Below are positions 7,801-19,983 of a stretch of DNA of 64,000 nt, piece by piece. Location: contig CAJPFN010000025.1 in NCBI GenBank assembly GCA_905339215.1, positions 58,661 to 122,660 of the forward strand, given 5' to 3'. The position numbers and the translations under genes were made by a program. The notes below the pieces were generated by a model. That model saw nothing but the letters and a program-made list of their open reading frames with translations. It was not told where the DNA came from and did not search any database. The number at the start of each line of letters is the position of its first letter. Within the stretch, counting starts at the first letter, position 1. The DNA comes from Rhizobiaceae bacterium (GTDB lineage Bacteria; Pseudomonadota; Alphaproteobacteria; Rhizobiales; Rhizobiaceae).

Positions 7801-10343
7801 AGCTTGAAGCCGGCGGTGCCGCCCTGCGGCACGGACTCGCCGTCGAACTGCGGGGCGATGCCGATCAACTCGCCCTGCGGCTTTACGCCGATGTCGAGCT
7901 TGCGTTCGACGGCGCGGCCGCCGGTCTCGCGCATCCTGACCGTGACGTTGGCGTTGAGGAGCCGCGTCGTGGCCGGCAACTGGTCGACGACGACCGGGAA
8001 GGTCGCCTTGCCGTCCTCGCCGACGACCGGCAGGTTGGCGAGCGGGGTGCGCGTCGCCTCGCCCTCCTGCTCGTCGGCAAGGCCGAACCAGTAGCCCTTG
8101 TAGCGGTTCCACTCGCGCACGGTGGAAACCGTCACCTCGCCCTCCAGCGCTAGGCCGGCGGCAGGAGCGCCGTAGAGGTAGCGGCCGTCGACGGTCACGT
8201 TCGCCGCCTCGCCGGCAGCGATTTCGGTTCGGTCCGACGTCAGGTCGAACTCGATCCGGTCGGGGACGAAATCCTCGACCAGGAACATCTGGCTGGCGAC
8301 CGCGGCTTCCTTCGGATCGGTGTGGACGTTCACCTGCCAGGTGCCGCGCATGGCGTTGCCGGCGAGCGGCAGTTCCACGGCATGGCCACCGGCTGCGGCG
8401 CCGTTGCTGACGACGCGGCGATCCTCGACGCCGTCCGGGCGGGTGAAGACGAAGGTCAGCGGCATGCCGTCGACCGCCTTGGCGGCGTCGTCGCGGGCGA
8501 GCGCGGCGACGTGAACGGTCTCGCCGACGCGGTAGATGCCGCGCTCCGTCCAGGCGTAGACGTCGAGCGCGCCCGGCGCGGCGCGGCCCTCGACGCCGCG
8601 GTCGGACAGGTCGAAGCCGGCGCGGGTCATGTCGAGGAAGACGAAGTCGGAGCCGGCGTTCTCGGCCATCAGGACCGCGGGCACCATGCCGCCCTCGCCG
8701 CGCGACAGGCCGGGCGCGAAGGTGGCGCGGCCTTCGGCATCGGTGGTGGCGATGCCGAGGATCTCGTTATTGCGAGCTAGCAGGGTCAGTTCGACTCCGG
8801 AGATCGGTTTGGCCGAGCCGAGCGAACGGGCGAAGACGCTAAGGCCGTCTTGCCCGGTGTAGGTGGAGAGGCCGATGTCGGAGACGACGAACCACTGCGT
8901 GGCCCGCGATTCCCACGTGTCGCGGCGATCGTCGACCGGCGCGGCGGTGAGCACGTAGACGCCGGGCTTGCGCTGCGGCAGCGCCTCGTCGACCGGGAAG
9001 GAGGTGGTTACCTCCTTGTTCAGCTCGTTGGCGATGTCGAGCTTGCCTTCCCAGACGGGCGCGCCCATCTGGTCGGCAATCGACGAGATATCGTAGCCGT
9101 CGAGCTGGCGCAGGAACTGGTAGCCGGAAAGAAGCTGCGCCAGCGACCGGTCGCCGATCCGGTAGAGTTTGACGTCGGCGGCGTCCATGTTGATGGTCAC
9201 CACCGGGATGCCGCGCCGCGCCGTCGCCGGCAGCACGAAGCTGTCGCCGGTGAAGCGGGCGCTGGGCGCCCGGTCCTGGACGTAGATCGACAGGACGACC
9301 GGTGTCGACAGGACCTCGCCGATCGCTGCTGGCAGCCCGGGACGGAAAGCGACGCGATAGTGCCGGCCGTGCGACAGGCCCTCGACGCAGATCTGCCGGT
9401 CCTTAGCCTCGACGCCCTTCGGCGCGGCGTCGTCGACTGTGACGAAGTTGGCGTAGTCGACGCCGACCTTGACCAGTTCCTCGGAGAATTGCGCGCAAAT
9501 GCGCGGCGACGGCGTATCGGCATCGACCGAGTGCTCGACGATTCGGAAGCCCTTTCGCGCCTTTAGATCCTCGTATTCGGCCTGCAGCGACGGCGACGGA
9601 ACCAGGCTGAGGCTCGCTTCATAGGCCTGCAGGGCGGGGCGGAACATTTCGCGACGGTCGAGCCCGGCGGCGAGCGTCGCCAGCGATTCGGCGCGCATGG
9701 TTGTGGTGCGCGACAGAAGATAGGCGTTGTAGGCCGCGCCGGTGCCGTTGCGCTGCAACTCGGCCGCCTCCACGCTGTTGGCCGGCGATACGGCGAGCAC
9801 GGCGCGGCCGAGCTTGTTCCACACCTCCGCGTTGTCGGGCGCTATGGCGATGGCAGCGGCGAATTTGCCCATCGCGGTGCGCGGGTCGGAGACGATCGCC
9901 TGGTCGCCGGCCGTGACGAGGCCGGCAAGTCCGTCGGTATCGGCGACCGCCGCCGCGGTCAAGTTGCGGCGGTAGAAACGCGCTTCCTCGGCCATCCAGG
10001 CCGGGACGAAGGAAAGTTCGTCGGGCGCGCCGATATCGGGCTCGCCGGAGAGGTTGACGACCTTGCCGGCAACCGCGCCGCTGAACGGCTTCAGCTTGTT
10101 GTAGTCGGACTTGAGGAAGCACCATTTCGCCTTGGTGTTGTAGGTGAAGGCGCGGCAGGAGGAGTCGCCGAGGCAGATCGACTTGCAGCGGTCGAGCGTG
10201 ACATTCTGCTCGGTCCTCAGGTCGAAGCCGAAATAGTCGGCATTGTCGGTGGTTTCGATGGCGCGGCCGCCGGCTGCCAGCGCGGGTGTGACAAGGGCGA
10301 ATAGGACCAGAACCGCCGAGAACGCTTGCCGAACCGAACGCAT
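4881..10343 (-). CDS. Bacterial alpha-2-macroglobulin with N-terminal PAN/Apple domain and thioester
   Basis: Periplasmic broad-spectrum protease trap of 1820 residues. A signal peptide (about 1-23, ending PALAA) is followed by a cysteine-paired PAN/Apple-like domain (about 28-95: DRCKSICLGDSSCRAF). A series of macroglobulin beta-domains (MG modules) follows, then the A2M core and the thioester domain with YGCAEQTTSRAL. The reactive Cys is residue 1373 and the Gln residue 1376. An alpha/alpha toroid and receptor-like C-terminal domain complete the protein. There is no lipobox Cys at the signal-peptide end, so unlike E. coli YfhM this looks soluble in the periplasm. It is paired with pbpC immediately downstream. 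The upstream 269 bp separate it from divergent tamA and must hold both promoters; I could not assign boxes there. Confidence 0.93.
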   Translation of the reverse strand: MRSVRQAFSAVLVLFALVTPALAAGGRAIETTDNADYFGFDLRTEQNVTLDRCKSICLGDSSCRAFTYNTKAKWCFLKSDYNKLKPFSGAVAGKVVNLSGEPDIGAPDELSFVPAWMAEEARFYRRNLTAAAVADTDGLAGLVTAGDQAIVSDPRTAMGKFAAAIAIAPDNAEVWNKLGRAVLAVSPANSVEAAELQRNGTGAAYNAYLLSRTTTMRAESLATLAAGLDRREMFRPALQAYEASLSLVPSPSLQAEYEDLKARKGFRIVEHSVDADTPSPRICAQFSEELVKVGVDYANFVTVDDAAPKGVEAKDRQICVEGLSHGRHYRVAFRPGLPAAIGEVLSTPVVLSIYVQDRAPSARFTGDSFVLPATARRGIPVVTINMDAADVKLYRIGDRSLAQLLSGYQFLRQLDGYDISSIADQMGAPVWEGKLDIANELNKEVTTSFPVDEALPQRKPGVYVLTAAPVDDRRDTWESRATQWFVVSDIGLSTYTGQDGLSVFARSLGSAKPISGVELTLLARNNEILGIATTDAEGRATFAPGLSRGEGGMVPAVLMAENAGSDFVFLDMTRAGFDLSDRGVEGRAAPGALDVYAWTERGIYRVGETVHVAALARDDAAKAVDGMPLTFVFTRPDGVEDRRVVSNGAAAGGHAVELPLAGNAMRGTWQVNVHTDPKEAAVASQMFLVEDFVPDRIEFDLTSDRTEIAAGEAANVTVDGRYLYGAPAAGLALEGEVTVSTVREWNRYKGYWFGLADEQEGEATRTPLANLPVVGEDGKATFPVVVDQLPATTRLLNANVTVRMRETGGRAVERKLDIGVKPQGELIGIAPQFDGESVPQGGTAGFKLITVDADGNRKDAKGLVWSLVRIERNYQWYRNGNYWNYEPVTFTRAVAGGTIDVAAGDEAELKLPVDWGRYRLEIETTDPDGPASSYEFDAGWYVSASSTETPDALEIALDKDAYATGDVARLQVSPRFAGELLVTVGAERLLTTVSATIPEGGSTVDIPVGADWGAGAYVTATLFRPGESRESRMPSRAIGVKWLKVDPGARKLAVALATPEKTEPRGPLSIPVTVSGLPAMTDAYVTVAAVDVGILNLTNYKAPDPEAWYFGQRRMGIELRDLYGLLIDGSLGATGRLRTGGDGAMMATQGNPPKEKLVAFFTGPVKLDADGKATVTFDLPQFNGTVRVMAVAWTKDAVGHATSDVIVRDPIVLTAGLPRFMAPGDEAQMTLDITNTDAPAGSYALALEGAGGLEAKAAGLPDSLVLEPGKRQTLTIPLSATKIGDAGLTITLAGADGVTVEQVLSLPIRPAAMPVTTRSVVSLPGNGGSITVDRELLAASLIEGAQVSLSVTPSAAFDVVSLLMTLDRYPYGCAEQTTSRALPLLYLSELSRDFGLPDDPEVKGRVQEAIYKVVNYQSSSGSFGLWSPGWGDLWLDAYVTDFLTRAREKGYDVPHRAHLQALSNLQNSVSYDVDLEGRGGEIAYALYVLSRNRKASVGDLRYYADTQIEAFTSPMAIAHLAASLALYGDSQRSERAFGAALSLAQSTTEVDYYRSDYGSKLRDGAAMLALAAESNPMPSVVPAMVKYVAAERAKVRWTSTQDEAWMLLAARALTAGNASLSLEVDGAAHSGAYSAKMSGEELAAKPITVVNRGKDALEAVVTASAIPSQPLPAGGEGFTITRTYYRLDGSEANVSAARQNERYVVVLKVVSLNDWGARVLINDLLPAGFEIDNPGLVSSAQLANFSWLPQTDAAHLEFRDDRFVAAFNREQGAGSDLTVAYVVRAVTPGVYVHPAASVEDMYRPEFSARTASGMMEVKAN

Positions 10344-10612
10344 CGTATTCCTCCCTGACCCTTGGACCGACCGATCTCAGATCAGCGACCCGCCGCTGTC
10401 AACACGCGCGGTCCGTCACTTTCTGGAGACGGATCGTCACAACCCCGGAGCGCTGTCTGCCGCCACATCTCGCTTGCGGAAGGAGCACGAACCTTCCTTG
10501 GCGGCGGCGACAGTGCTACGCCTAGGCTTCATTTGTGACGGGCGGATTGTGGCCGCTTTACGGGTACTTCATAAGTTCGCGCAATTTTAGCGATTGGAGT
10601 AAGACTGGCGTA

Positions 10613-12535
10613 ATGATGTGCGGGAACCGGCAGCGCAGGGGAGTTAGGCCCGCAGGCCGCGCCTCCGCGCGCCTCCTCGCCAGCGGCTTGTTCGCGTTCA
10701 GCCTTGCTGCCACCGAGCCTGCGCTGGCGTTCGAGTTGTTCGGCATCACCCTGTTCGGCGCGGAGGATAAGACGGCGGACGTCGCCGATCCGCTGCGCTA
10801 TTCCGTCTCCCTCACCGTCGCCGGTGACGACGAACTGCGGAAGATCCTTGAGGACGCTTCGTCGCTGGTGGCCGACGAATCACGCCCCGTCTCGGGCTCG
10901 CTCGGCCTGATCGCCAAGGCGCGCAGCGATCGCGAGCAGCTGATCGCCGCCCTCTACCGAGAAGCCCGCTACGACGGCGTTGTCGACGTCACCATAGCCG
11001 GCCGTCCCATCGACGAGATCGAGCCCGACGCCCAGTTTTCCGGCGAGCCGGTGCCGGTCGTGATCTCCGTCGATCCGGGTTCGCCGTTCACTTTCGGCAC
11101 GGTGCGCCTCGACGGCGACGCGGCCGGGCTCGATCCGGCGCGATTCGGCCTCTCGAGCGGCGCGTCGGCCGGCTCCGACGTCATCCTCAAGGCAGAGGCC
11201 GAGATCGTGCGCATCCTTAAGGAGGAGGGGCGTCCGCTCGCCGCGGTTTCCGGCCGCGACGTCGTCGCCGACCACCAGACGCGGACGCTCGACGTCATGC
11301 TCGAGGTCGCCGCCGGCCCGGTCGCGCCCTATGGCGAGACGACGGTCGAAGGCGCGGAAACGGTCGATCCGGCGTTCACCGCGATGATGGCCGGTCTGGA
11401 GCCCGGGCGCACCTATTCGCCCAAGGAGATCGAGGAGGCGCGGCAGCGGCTCGTCGACCTCGGCGTCTTCTCCAGCGTCGGCGTCAGGGAGGGTGACGCG
11501 CTGGATGCCTCCGGCGCTATCCCGATCAAGGTCGAGGTCAGCGAACGCAAGCACCGCTATTTCGGTGTCGGCGCGACGGTCTCCAACACCGAAGGCCTCG
11601 GCATCGAGGGGTACTGGGGCCACCGCAACCTGTTCGGCCGGGCCGAGAAGCTGCGCGTCGAGGGGTCGATCAGCCGCATTGGCGATACCAGCCAGTTCGG
11701 CAAGCTCAACTACAACGCGGCGATCATGTTCGAGAAGCCGGGTGTGTTCGGACCCGCGTCGAAGTTCTACTCCAACGTGCGCACCGTCTTCGAGCATCCC
11801 GAGGCCTATGACCGTTTCTCCATCAAGGCCGCGTCCGGGCTGGAGTACCAGTTTGCCAAGGTGCACACCGTCTCGGGCGAGGTCGCGGTTGAGTGGTCGA
11901 AGGTTGAGGATGCGCTCAATCCGGGCGGCGTGCGCCATCTTCTGGTCAGCATTCCCCTCCAGTATGTCTTCGACAACCGGGACAGCCGGCTGGACCCGAA
12001 ACGCGGATTCCGCGCTCTGGCCTTCGCCGAGCCGACCTACGATTTCGAGAACGGTGCGACCTTCGTGAAGTTCAGGGGCGAGGCCTCCGCCTACAGGGCG
12101 ATCGACGACGCCGGCAAGTTCGTCTTCGCGGCGCGTGCCGCGGCGGGCTCGATCGTCGGCGCCGATCTCGCCTCGGTACCGGCCGACCGGCGCTTCTATG
12201 TCGGGGGCGGCGGCTCGGTGCGCGGCTACGCCTACCAGGGCATCGGTCCGAAGGACTCGGGCGGCAAGCCGACGGGCGGCCTCTCCTACGTCGAGGGATC
12301 GGCCGAACTGCGCATCGCGGTCAACGACACGTTCGGCGTCGTGCCCTTCATCGACGTCGGCACGGTGTCGGCCTCGTCCACGCCGAGCCTGTCGGGCCTG
12401 AAGGCCGGCGCCGGCGTCGGTATCCGCTACCTGACGCCGTTCGGCCCGCTGCGTGTCGACGCGGCGGTGCCGCTCAACCGCGATCCCGGCGATCCGCACT
12501 TCGGCGTCTATGCCGGCATCGGCCAGGCGTTCTGA
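10613..12535 (+). CDS. tamA: TamA, outer-membrane autotransporter assembly factor (BamA/Omp85 family)
   Basis: The 640-residue protein has a signal peptide (about 1-39, cut after PALA), POTRA repeats (about 75-300) and a C-terminal 16-strand beta-barrel domain (about 330-640). The conserved loop-6 motif is visible as GGGSVRGYAYQG, and the chain ends in an aromatic residue (GIGQAF), the outer-membrane insertion signal. The start at ATG 10613 gives a proper signal peptide; a GGAG at 10596 lies somewhat far upstream. An in-frame start at 10535 would add 26 residues that do not fit. The stop is 5 bp before tamB, so the two subunits of the translocation and assembly module are cotranscribed. Confidence 0.94.
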   Translation: MMCGNRQRRGVRPAGRASARLLASGLFAFSLAATEPALAFELFGITLFGAEDKTADVADPLRYSVSLTVAGDDELRKILEDASSLVADESRPVSGSLGLIAKARSDREQLIAALYREARYDGVVDVTIAGRPIDEIEPDAQFSGEPVPVVISVDPGSPFTFGTVRLDGDAAGLDPARFGLSSGASAGSDVILKAEAEIVRILKEEGRPLAAVSGRDVVADHQTRTLDVMLEVAAGPVAPYGETTVEGAETVDPAFTAMMAGLEPGRTYSPKEIEEARQRLVDLGVFSSVGVREGDALDASGAIPIKVEVSERKHRYFGVGATVSNTEGLGIEGYWGHRNLFGRAEKLRVEGSISRIGDTSQFGKLNYNAAIMFEKPGVFGPASKFYSNVRTVFEHPEAYDRFSIKAASGLEYQFAKVHTVSGEVAVEWSKVEDALNPGGVRHLLVSIPLQYVFDNRDSRLDPKRGFRALAFAEPTYDFENGATFVKFRGEASAYRAIDDAGKFVFAARAAAGSIVGADLASVPADRRFYVGGGGSVRGYAYQGIGPKDSGGKPTGGLSYVEGSAELRIAVNDTFGVVPFIDVGTVSASSTPSLSGLKAGAGVGIRYLTPFGPLRVDAAVPLNRDPGDPHFGVYAGIGQAF

Positions 12536-12540
12536 CGACC

Positions 12541-15500
12541 GTGGCCGCTGTCCTCAGGCGAATCTTCCGCATCCTGCGGCTGCTCGTCGTGCTCGTGCTC
12601 GCCCTGGCGATTGGCGCGATCCTCGTCTTCACGCTGACTGAGAAGGGCCGCGAGAACCTTGCCGGATTGGTCTCCGACCTCGCATCCACGGAGGCGAGCA
12701 AGGTGCGGATCGGCCGCCTCGACGGAATCTGGTCGGGACATCTCACGCTTGGCCACCTTGTGCTCGAGGACGCGGAAGGGCCGTGGCTCGCCGCTCGCGA
12801 CGTCGCCATTGACTGGTCGCCGCTGGCTCTCCTTTCCTCCACCTTTGATGCCGATCGCGTGAGTGCGGCGCGCATCGAGGTCGCCCGCCTGCCGGAATCG
12901 CGGGGCGGGGAGGGCGGCGGCCTGCCGGTCGACATCGCCGTGCGGGCCCTCGACCTGCCCGACATCGCGCTCGGCGAGGAACTCGCCGGCGGCATCGCCC
13001 GGCTCTCGGCTTCCGGCGCGCTCGTGGCGAAGGCGGAGCCGCTCGATGTCGACCTCGATCTTTCCGTGAAGCGGACCGACGGACGCGACGGCGCCGTCGA
13101 GGCGAAGATCCGCTTTGCTCCCTCCGAAGACGTGCTCGACGTCGCCGTCGAGGGTTTGGAGCCGGCCGGCGGCATCGTCGCCAACCTTCTGCGCCTGCCG
13201 GGCGCGCCCGCCGTCGCTTTCTCGCTGACCGGCAAGGGGCCGGCTGACGACTGGAAGGGCGAGGGGAGTTTTTCCGCCGACGGACAGGTGGTGACGACGC
13301 TCAAGGGCGGCTATCGCCGGGCCGGCGACGCGCGCCGGGTCGCGGTCGAGGGCAAGGGTTCCTTCGAGCGCTTCGTTCCCGAAGTCTTGCGGCCGCTGCT
13401 TGCCGGCGACACCGCCTTCGACGTCGCCGTGGCGCTCGGTGCGGCGGGCGGCATCGAGGTGGAGCGGGCGACGCTGGCCTCGGCCGCGGCAACCGCGCAG
13501 GCGAGCGGCTCGATCGACCCGTCGCGCGGTAGTGACTTCTCTCTCGATCTCGCCGCGCGGGGCGCACCGGTGAGACTTACCTTCGGCAAGGGTGCCGGCG
13601 CGGTGTCCGTCTCGGTCGAGCGCGCTACGGCCCGCGCTTTCGGCGACGGCAGTGCGCCGATGGTCGACGTCACCGCATCGCTGCCCGAGGTTTCTGCGGC
13701 GGGCAACGTCGTCACCGCCGTTGAGGCGGCGCTCCATTCCGATGGTTTCGCCGTGGCGACGCAGACCGGTCCTGTCGAAGTTTCCCTGAAGGCCCAGGCG
13801 GTTTCGCCCGCCGAGGCGGCGCTGCGGCCCTTCCTTGCCGGACCGGTCAGCGCGACTGCCGTCGGCGCCGTCGGACCGGACGCGATCGCCATCGACAAGT
13901 CCAGCGTCTCCGGCGCCGCGCTGCGCGCCGACCTGTCGGGCGCGGTGTCGCGTAGCGATGGCTCGCTACGCCTCGCCGTCGAAGCCGATGTCGCCGCCTC
14001 GGCCCTGCCGGGCACGGCGCAGCGCATCGCCGGCGAGCGCGTCGCGCTCACGGCGACGGTGGCCCGCGACGCCGCCGGCGCACTCGCCGTGTCGCCGCTT
14101 TCGCTGAACTCGGGACCACTCACCGCCGAAGGCTCAGTCGAGCTCAGCGGTGAGACGCTCTCCGCCTCGCTGCGGGGCGCGCTCGCCGACGTCGGCCGCC
14201 TCGCCGAGGGTGCGGTTGGCGCCGTCACCTTTTCGGTCGAGGCCAAGGGCAGGCCGTCGGCGCCGGAGGTTTCGCTGGCCGTCTCGGCCGACCGCGTCGA
14301 GGCGGCGGGCCGCGCCATCACCGGCCTCGAACTCACCGCGTCGGGCGCGGTCGACCCGGCCAACCCGGCGGCCAGCGTGGCGCTCAAGGGCGATATCGCC
14401 GGATCTGCCCTGGCCGGTTCCGCGGAACTGAAGACGACCGACGGCCGCCGCGCCGTGGACGGCCTTGTCCTTTCGCTCGGCGACAACCGTATCGCAGGCT
14501 CGCTCGTCCTCGACGATGCCTTCGTGCCGGAGGGCACGATCGACTTCACGCTTCCCGACCTCGGGCCGCTTGCCGCGCTCGCCTTTGAGACCGTCGAGGG
14601 CAAGGCCGAGGGGACGATCCGCTTCTCGCGCCAGGACGGTGTACCCGAACTGGCGGTCCGGGCGACGACCGCCGCCTTCGTGCGCGGTGACGTCTCGGCG
14701 CGCGACCTCGCAGTCGAGGGCACGGTCTTCGACTGGCTTGGCGATCCCGTCGTCTCGGGCCGTGTCGTCGCGGCCTTGGTCAAGGCGGGTGGCGCCTCGA
14801 TCAGCGGCGTCGACGTGAAGCTGACCCGCGCCGGCGAATGGACCGGTTTCAATGGCGGTGCGACAGTAAACGACATGCCGGCGCGCGCCGCCGGCCGCCT
14901 CAAGGTGGACGGCGGACGGACGACCGTGGAGCTTTCCTCCGCTTCCGCGACCGTCAGCAGGATCGCCGCGTCCCTGGCGCGCCCGGGCGTGGTCGTCGTG
15001 GAGAACGGCAGCGCACTCCTCGACGGCTTGGCGCTGTCTGTCGGCGGTGGCTCGGTCGTCGTCTCCGGCACGGCCGGCTCCGACCTCGCGCTCGAGGTTC
15101 GCTTCTCCGGCCTTCCGGCCTCGACCGCTAACGCTTTTTCCGCCGGCCTCGGCGCCTCGGGGACGATCTCCGGCACGGCAAGGGTGACCGGCAAGGCGGC
15201 GCGGCCGACGGTCGGCTATCAGATCGACTGGACGGGCGCGCAGACCGCGCAGACCCGCGACGCCGGTTTCGCCGCCATGTCGATCCGCTCGACGGGCACC
15301 TATGCCGGTGACTCGCTCGAATTCACCGCCAATGTCGGCGACGGCAGCGGGCTCGGCATGCAGGGCGGTGGCAAGGTTCGCCTCGGCGGCCCGGCCTCGC
15401 TCGACCTTGCCTTTTCCGGCAAGGTGCCGTTCTCCTTCCTCACCCGGCGGCTGGCCGCGCAGGGCCTGGCGCTGACCGGCGGTGCCGAGGTCTCGCTCAC

Positions 15501-16695
15501 CGTCACAGGCGCTGCCCTTGCGCCGACCGTCGCGGGCAGCGTCCGTGCCTCGGGCGCGCGCTTCGTCGATTCCCGTTCCGGCATCGCCATCACCGACCTT
15601 GCCGCCGACATCGGCATCGGCGGCGGAACGGCGACGGTGCGTAGCCTCAAGGGCAACCTCTCCTCCGGTGGCTCGGTCTCGGCGAGCGGCACCGTAGGCA
15701 TAGACGCCGGCAGCGGTTTTCCGGCGAACCTGACGCTGCGCATCGTCGACGGCCGCTACACAGACGGCCGCATCGTTACCGCCACGCTCGGCGGCGAACT
15801 GACGCTCAAGGGACCGCTCGTCTCGGCGCCGGCGCTCGCCGGGACCGTGAACCTCGGGCGCACCGTGATAACCATCCCCGAGCGGCTCCCGGGATCGCTG
15901 GCGACCCTCGACGTGCAACACAAGAACGCGTCGCAGGCCGTGGTCAGCCAGCAGGAGGCGATCAAGCCGGCCGAGGCAGGCGGTGGCGGCGGGGGGCTAC
16001 TCCTCGACGTCACCGTAAACGCCCCGCAGCAGATCTTCGTCCAGGGTCGCGGGCTCGACACGGAGCTGGGCGGCTCGCTGCGCCTGACCGGTTCCTCCGC
16101 GGCGCCGCAGGCCGTCGGACAGTTCACGATGCGCCGGGGCAGGTTGTCGCTGCTCGGACGGCGTCTCAACTTCACCAGCGGCACGCTCGGCTTCTCCGGG
16201 TCGCTCTTGCCCTACCTCGACCTCGCCGCGGAGACGACGACGTCCGACGCCACCGTCTCGATCCTGGTCACCGGCCCGGCGACGGACCCGAAGTTCTCCT
16301 TCTCCTCCACGCCCTCGCTTCCCGAGGACGAGGTGCTCGCCCGCCTGGTGTTCGGCCGCTCGATGTCGAACCTTTCGCCGCTGCAGATCGCCCAGCTCGC
16401 CGAGGCGGCCGCCCAGATCGCGGGCGTCGGCGGGCCAACGTCGCTGCTGGAATCCCTTCGCAGCCAGACCGGCATCGACGATCTCGACGTGAAGACCGAT
16501 GCCGAAGGCAATGCCGCCGTCTCCGCCGGCAAATACCTCAACGACCGCACCTACGTGACCATCGAAAAGGGCGAGAAGGCGGGATCGGGCAAGGCCACCA
16601 TCGATCTCGACGTCGGCCGCGGCGTCAAGCTGCGCGGCGAGGCCGGCGAGGACGGCAAGGCCAAAGGCGGCATCTTCTTCGAGAAGGAATACTGA
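12541..16695 (+). CDS. tamB: TamB, inner-membrane-anchored translocation and assembly module subunit
   Basis: The 1384-residue AsmA/TamB-type protein has one N-terminal membrane helix (about 8-32, rich in Leu/Val/Ile). A very long periplasmic region of repetitive Ala/Gly/Ser/Val beta-strand sequence follows, expected to form the taco-shaped hydrophobic groove. The conserved C-terminal TamB (DUF490) domain (about 1060-1384) includes GRRLNFTSGTLGFSG and LPEDEVLARLVFGRSM. The start is GTG at 12541, five bases after the tamA stop, implying translational coupling. With TamA it spans the periplasm and assists beta-barrel insertion and probably phospholipid transfer. The length is typical for Hyphomicrobiales, longer than the E. 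coli protein. Confidence 0.94.
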   Translation: MAAVLRRIFRILRLLVVLVLALAIGAILVFTLTEKGRENLAGLVSDLASTEASKVRIGRLDGIWSGHLTLGHLVLEDAEGPWLAARDVAIDWSPLALLSSTFDADRVSAARIEVARLPESRGGEGGGLPVDIAVRALDLPDIALGEELAGGIARLSASGALVAKAEPLDVDLDLSVKRTDGRDGAVEAKIRFAPSEDVLDVAVEGLEPAGGIVANLLRLPGAPAVAFSLTGKGPADDWKGEGSFSADGQVVTTLKGGYRRAGDARRVAVEGKGSFERFVPEVLRPLLAGDTAFDVAVALGAAGGIEVERATLASAAATAQASGSIDPSRGSDFSLDLAARGAPVRLTFGKGAGAVSVSVERATARAFGDGSAPMVDVTASLPEVSAAGNVVTAVEAALHSDGFAVATQTGPVEVSLKAQAVSPAEAALRPFLAGPVSATAVGAVGPDAIAIDKSSVSGAALRADLSGAVSRSDGSLRLAVEADVAASALPGTAQRIAGERVALTATVARDAAGALAVSPLSLNSGPLTAEGSVELSGETLSASLRGALADVGRLAEGAVGAVTFSVEAKGRPSAPEVSLAVSADRVEAAGRAITGLELTASGAVDPANPAASVALKGDIAGSALAGSAELKTTDGRRAVDGLVLSLGDNRIAGSLVLDDAFVPEGTIDFTLPDLGPLAALAFETVEGKAEGTIRFSRQDGVPELAVRATTAAFVRGDVSARDLAVEGTVFDWLGDPVVSGRVVAALVKAGGASISGVDVKLTRAGEWTGFNGGATVNDMPARAAGRLKVDGGRTTVELSSASATVSRIAASLARPGVVVVENGSALLDGLALSVGGGSVVVSGTAGSDLALEVRFSGLPASTANAFSAGLGASGTISGTARVTGKAARPTVGYQIDWTGAQTAQTRDAGFAAMSIRSTGTYAGDSLEFTANVGDGSGLGMQGGGKVRLGGPASLDLAFSGKVPFSFLTRRLAAQGLALTGGAEVSLTVTGAALAPTVAGSVRASGARFVDSRSGIAITDLAADIGIGGGTATVRSLKGNLSSGGSVSASGTVGIDAGSGFPANLTLRIVDGRYTDGRIVTATLGGELTLKGPLVSAPALAGTVNLGRTVITIPERLPGSLATLDVQHKNASQAVVSQQEAIKPAEAGGGGGGLLLDVTVNAPQQIFVQGRGLDTELGGSLRLTGSSAAPQAVGQFTMRRGRLSLLGRRLNFTSGTLGFSGSLLPYLDLAAETTTSDATVSILVTGPATDPKFSFSSTPSLPEDEVLARLVFGRSMSNLSPLQIAQLAEAAAQIAGVGGPTSLLESLRSQTGIDDLDVKTDAEGNAAVSAGKYLNDRTYVTIEKGEKAGSGKATIDLDVGRGVKLRGEAGEDGKAKGGIFFEKEY

Positions 16696-16871
16696 GCGTC
16701 CATAGCGCCGGCGCAGTTCATAGGCCGAGAACGCACACCAGCTCCGTTCTGTAACTACCGTACTTTAGGCAGGTGGCACGGTCGCCGGCTTGTTCGAGCC
16801 GCCGGTCTGTATCACTCTGGTCGCAGGTCACCGCCGATTGAATTGGGATCGCACGGACCCGGAACGAACAC

Positions 16872-19884
<3,013 letters not shown>

Positions 19885-19894
19885 GCCTAAGCGC

Positions 19895-19931
19895 CGCCGG
19901 GAGGGCAAGAACCCTCCCGGCGTTCCTTTTT
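19895..19931 (+). terminator. Rho-independent terminator between binding protein and permease genes
   Basis: Perfect 11-bp stem: 19895-19905 (CGCCGGGAGGG) pairs with 19912-19922 (CCCTCCCGGCG) across a 6-nt loop, followed by TTCCTTTTT. It sits 11 nt after the receptor stop codon. Partial read-through would make the receptor more abundant than the membrane subunits. Confidence 0.88.
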
Positions 19932-19983
19932 CAGCGCAGGGACGGGACCCACCCATTCCGCCATCGGCGAAGGGCAGGCAGCC

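Noticed and set aside
4965..8153. Very long antisense open frame opposite the alpha-2-macroglobulin gene, and similar long antisense frames at 13311-15194, 20551-22233, 22146-24371 and 27571-30063
   Set aside because: They arise from high GC at third positions of the real genes. Their translations are Arg/Gly/Ala/Asp-rich without any domain, and the opposite strand encodes clear proteins.
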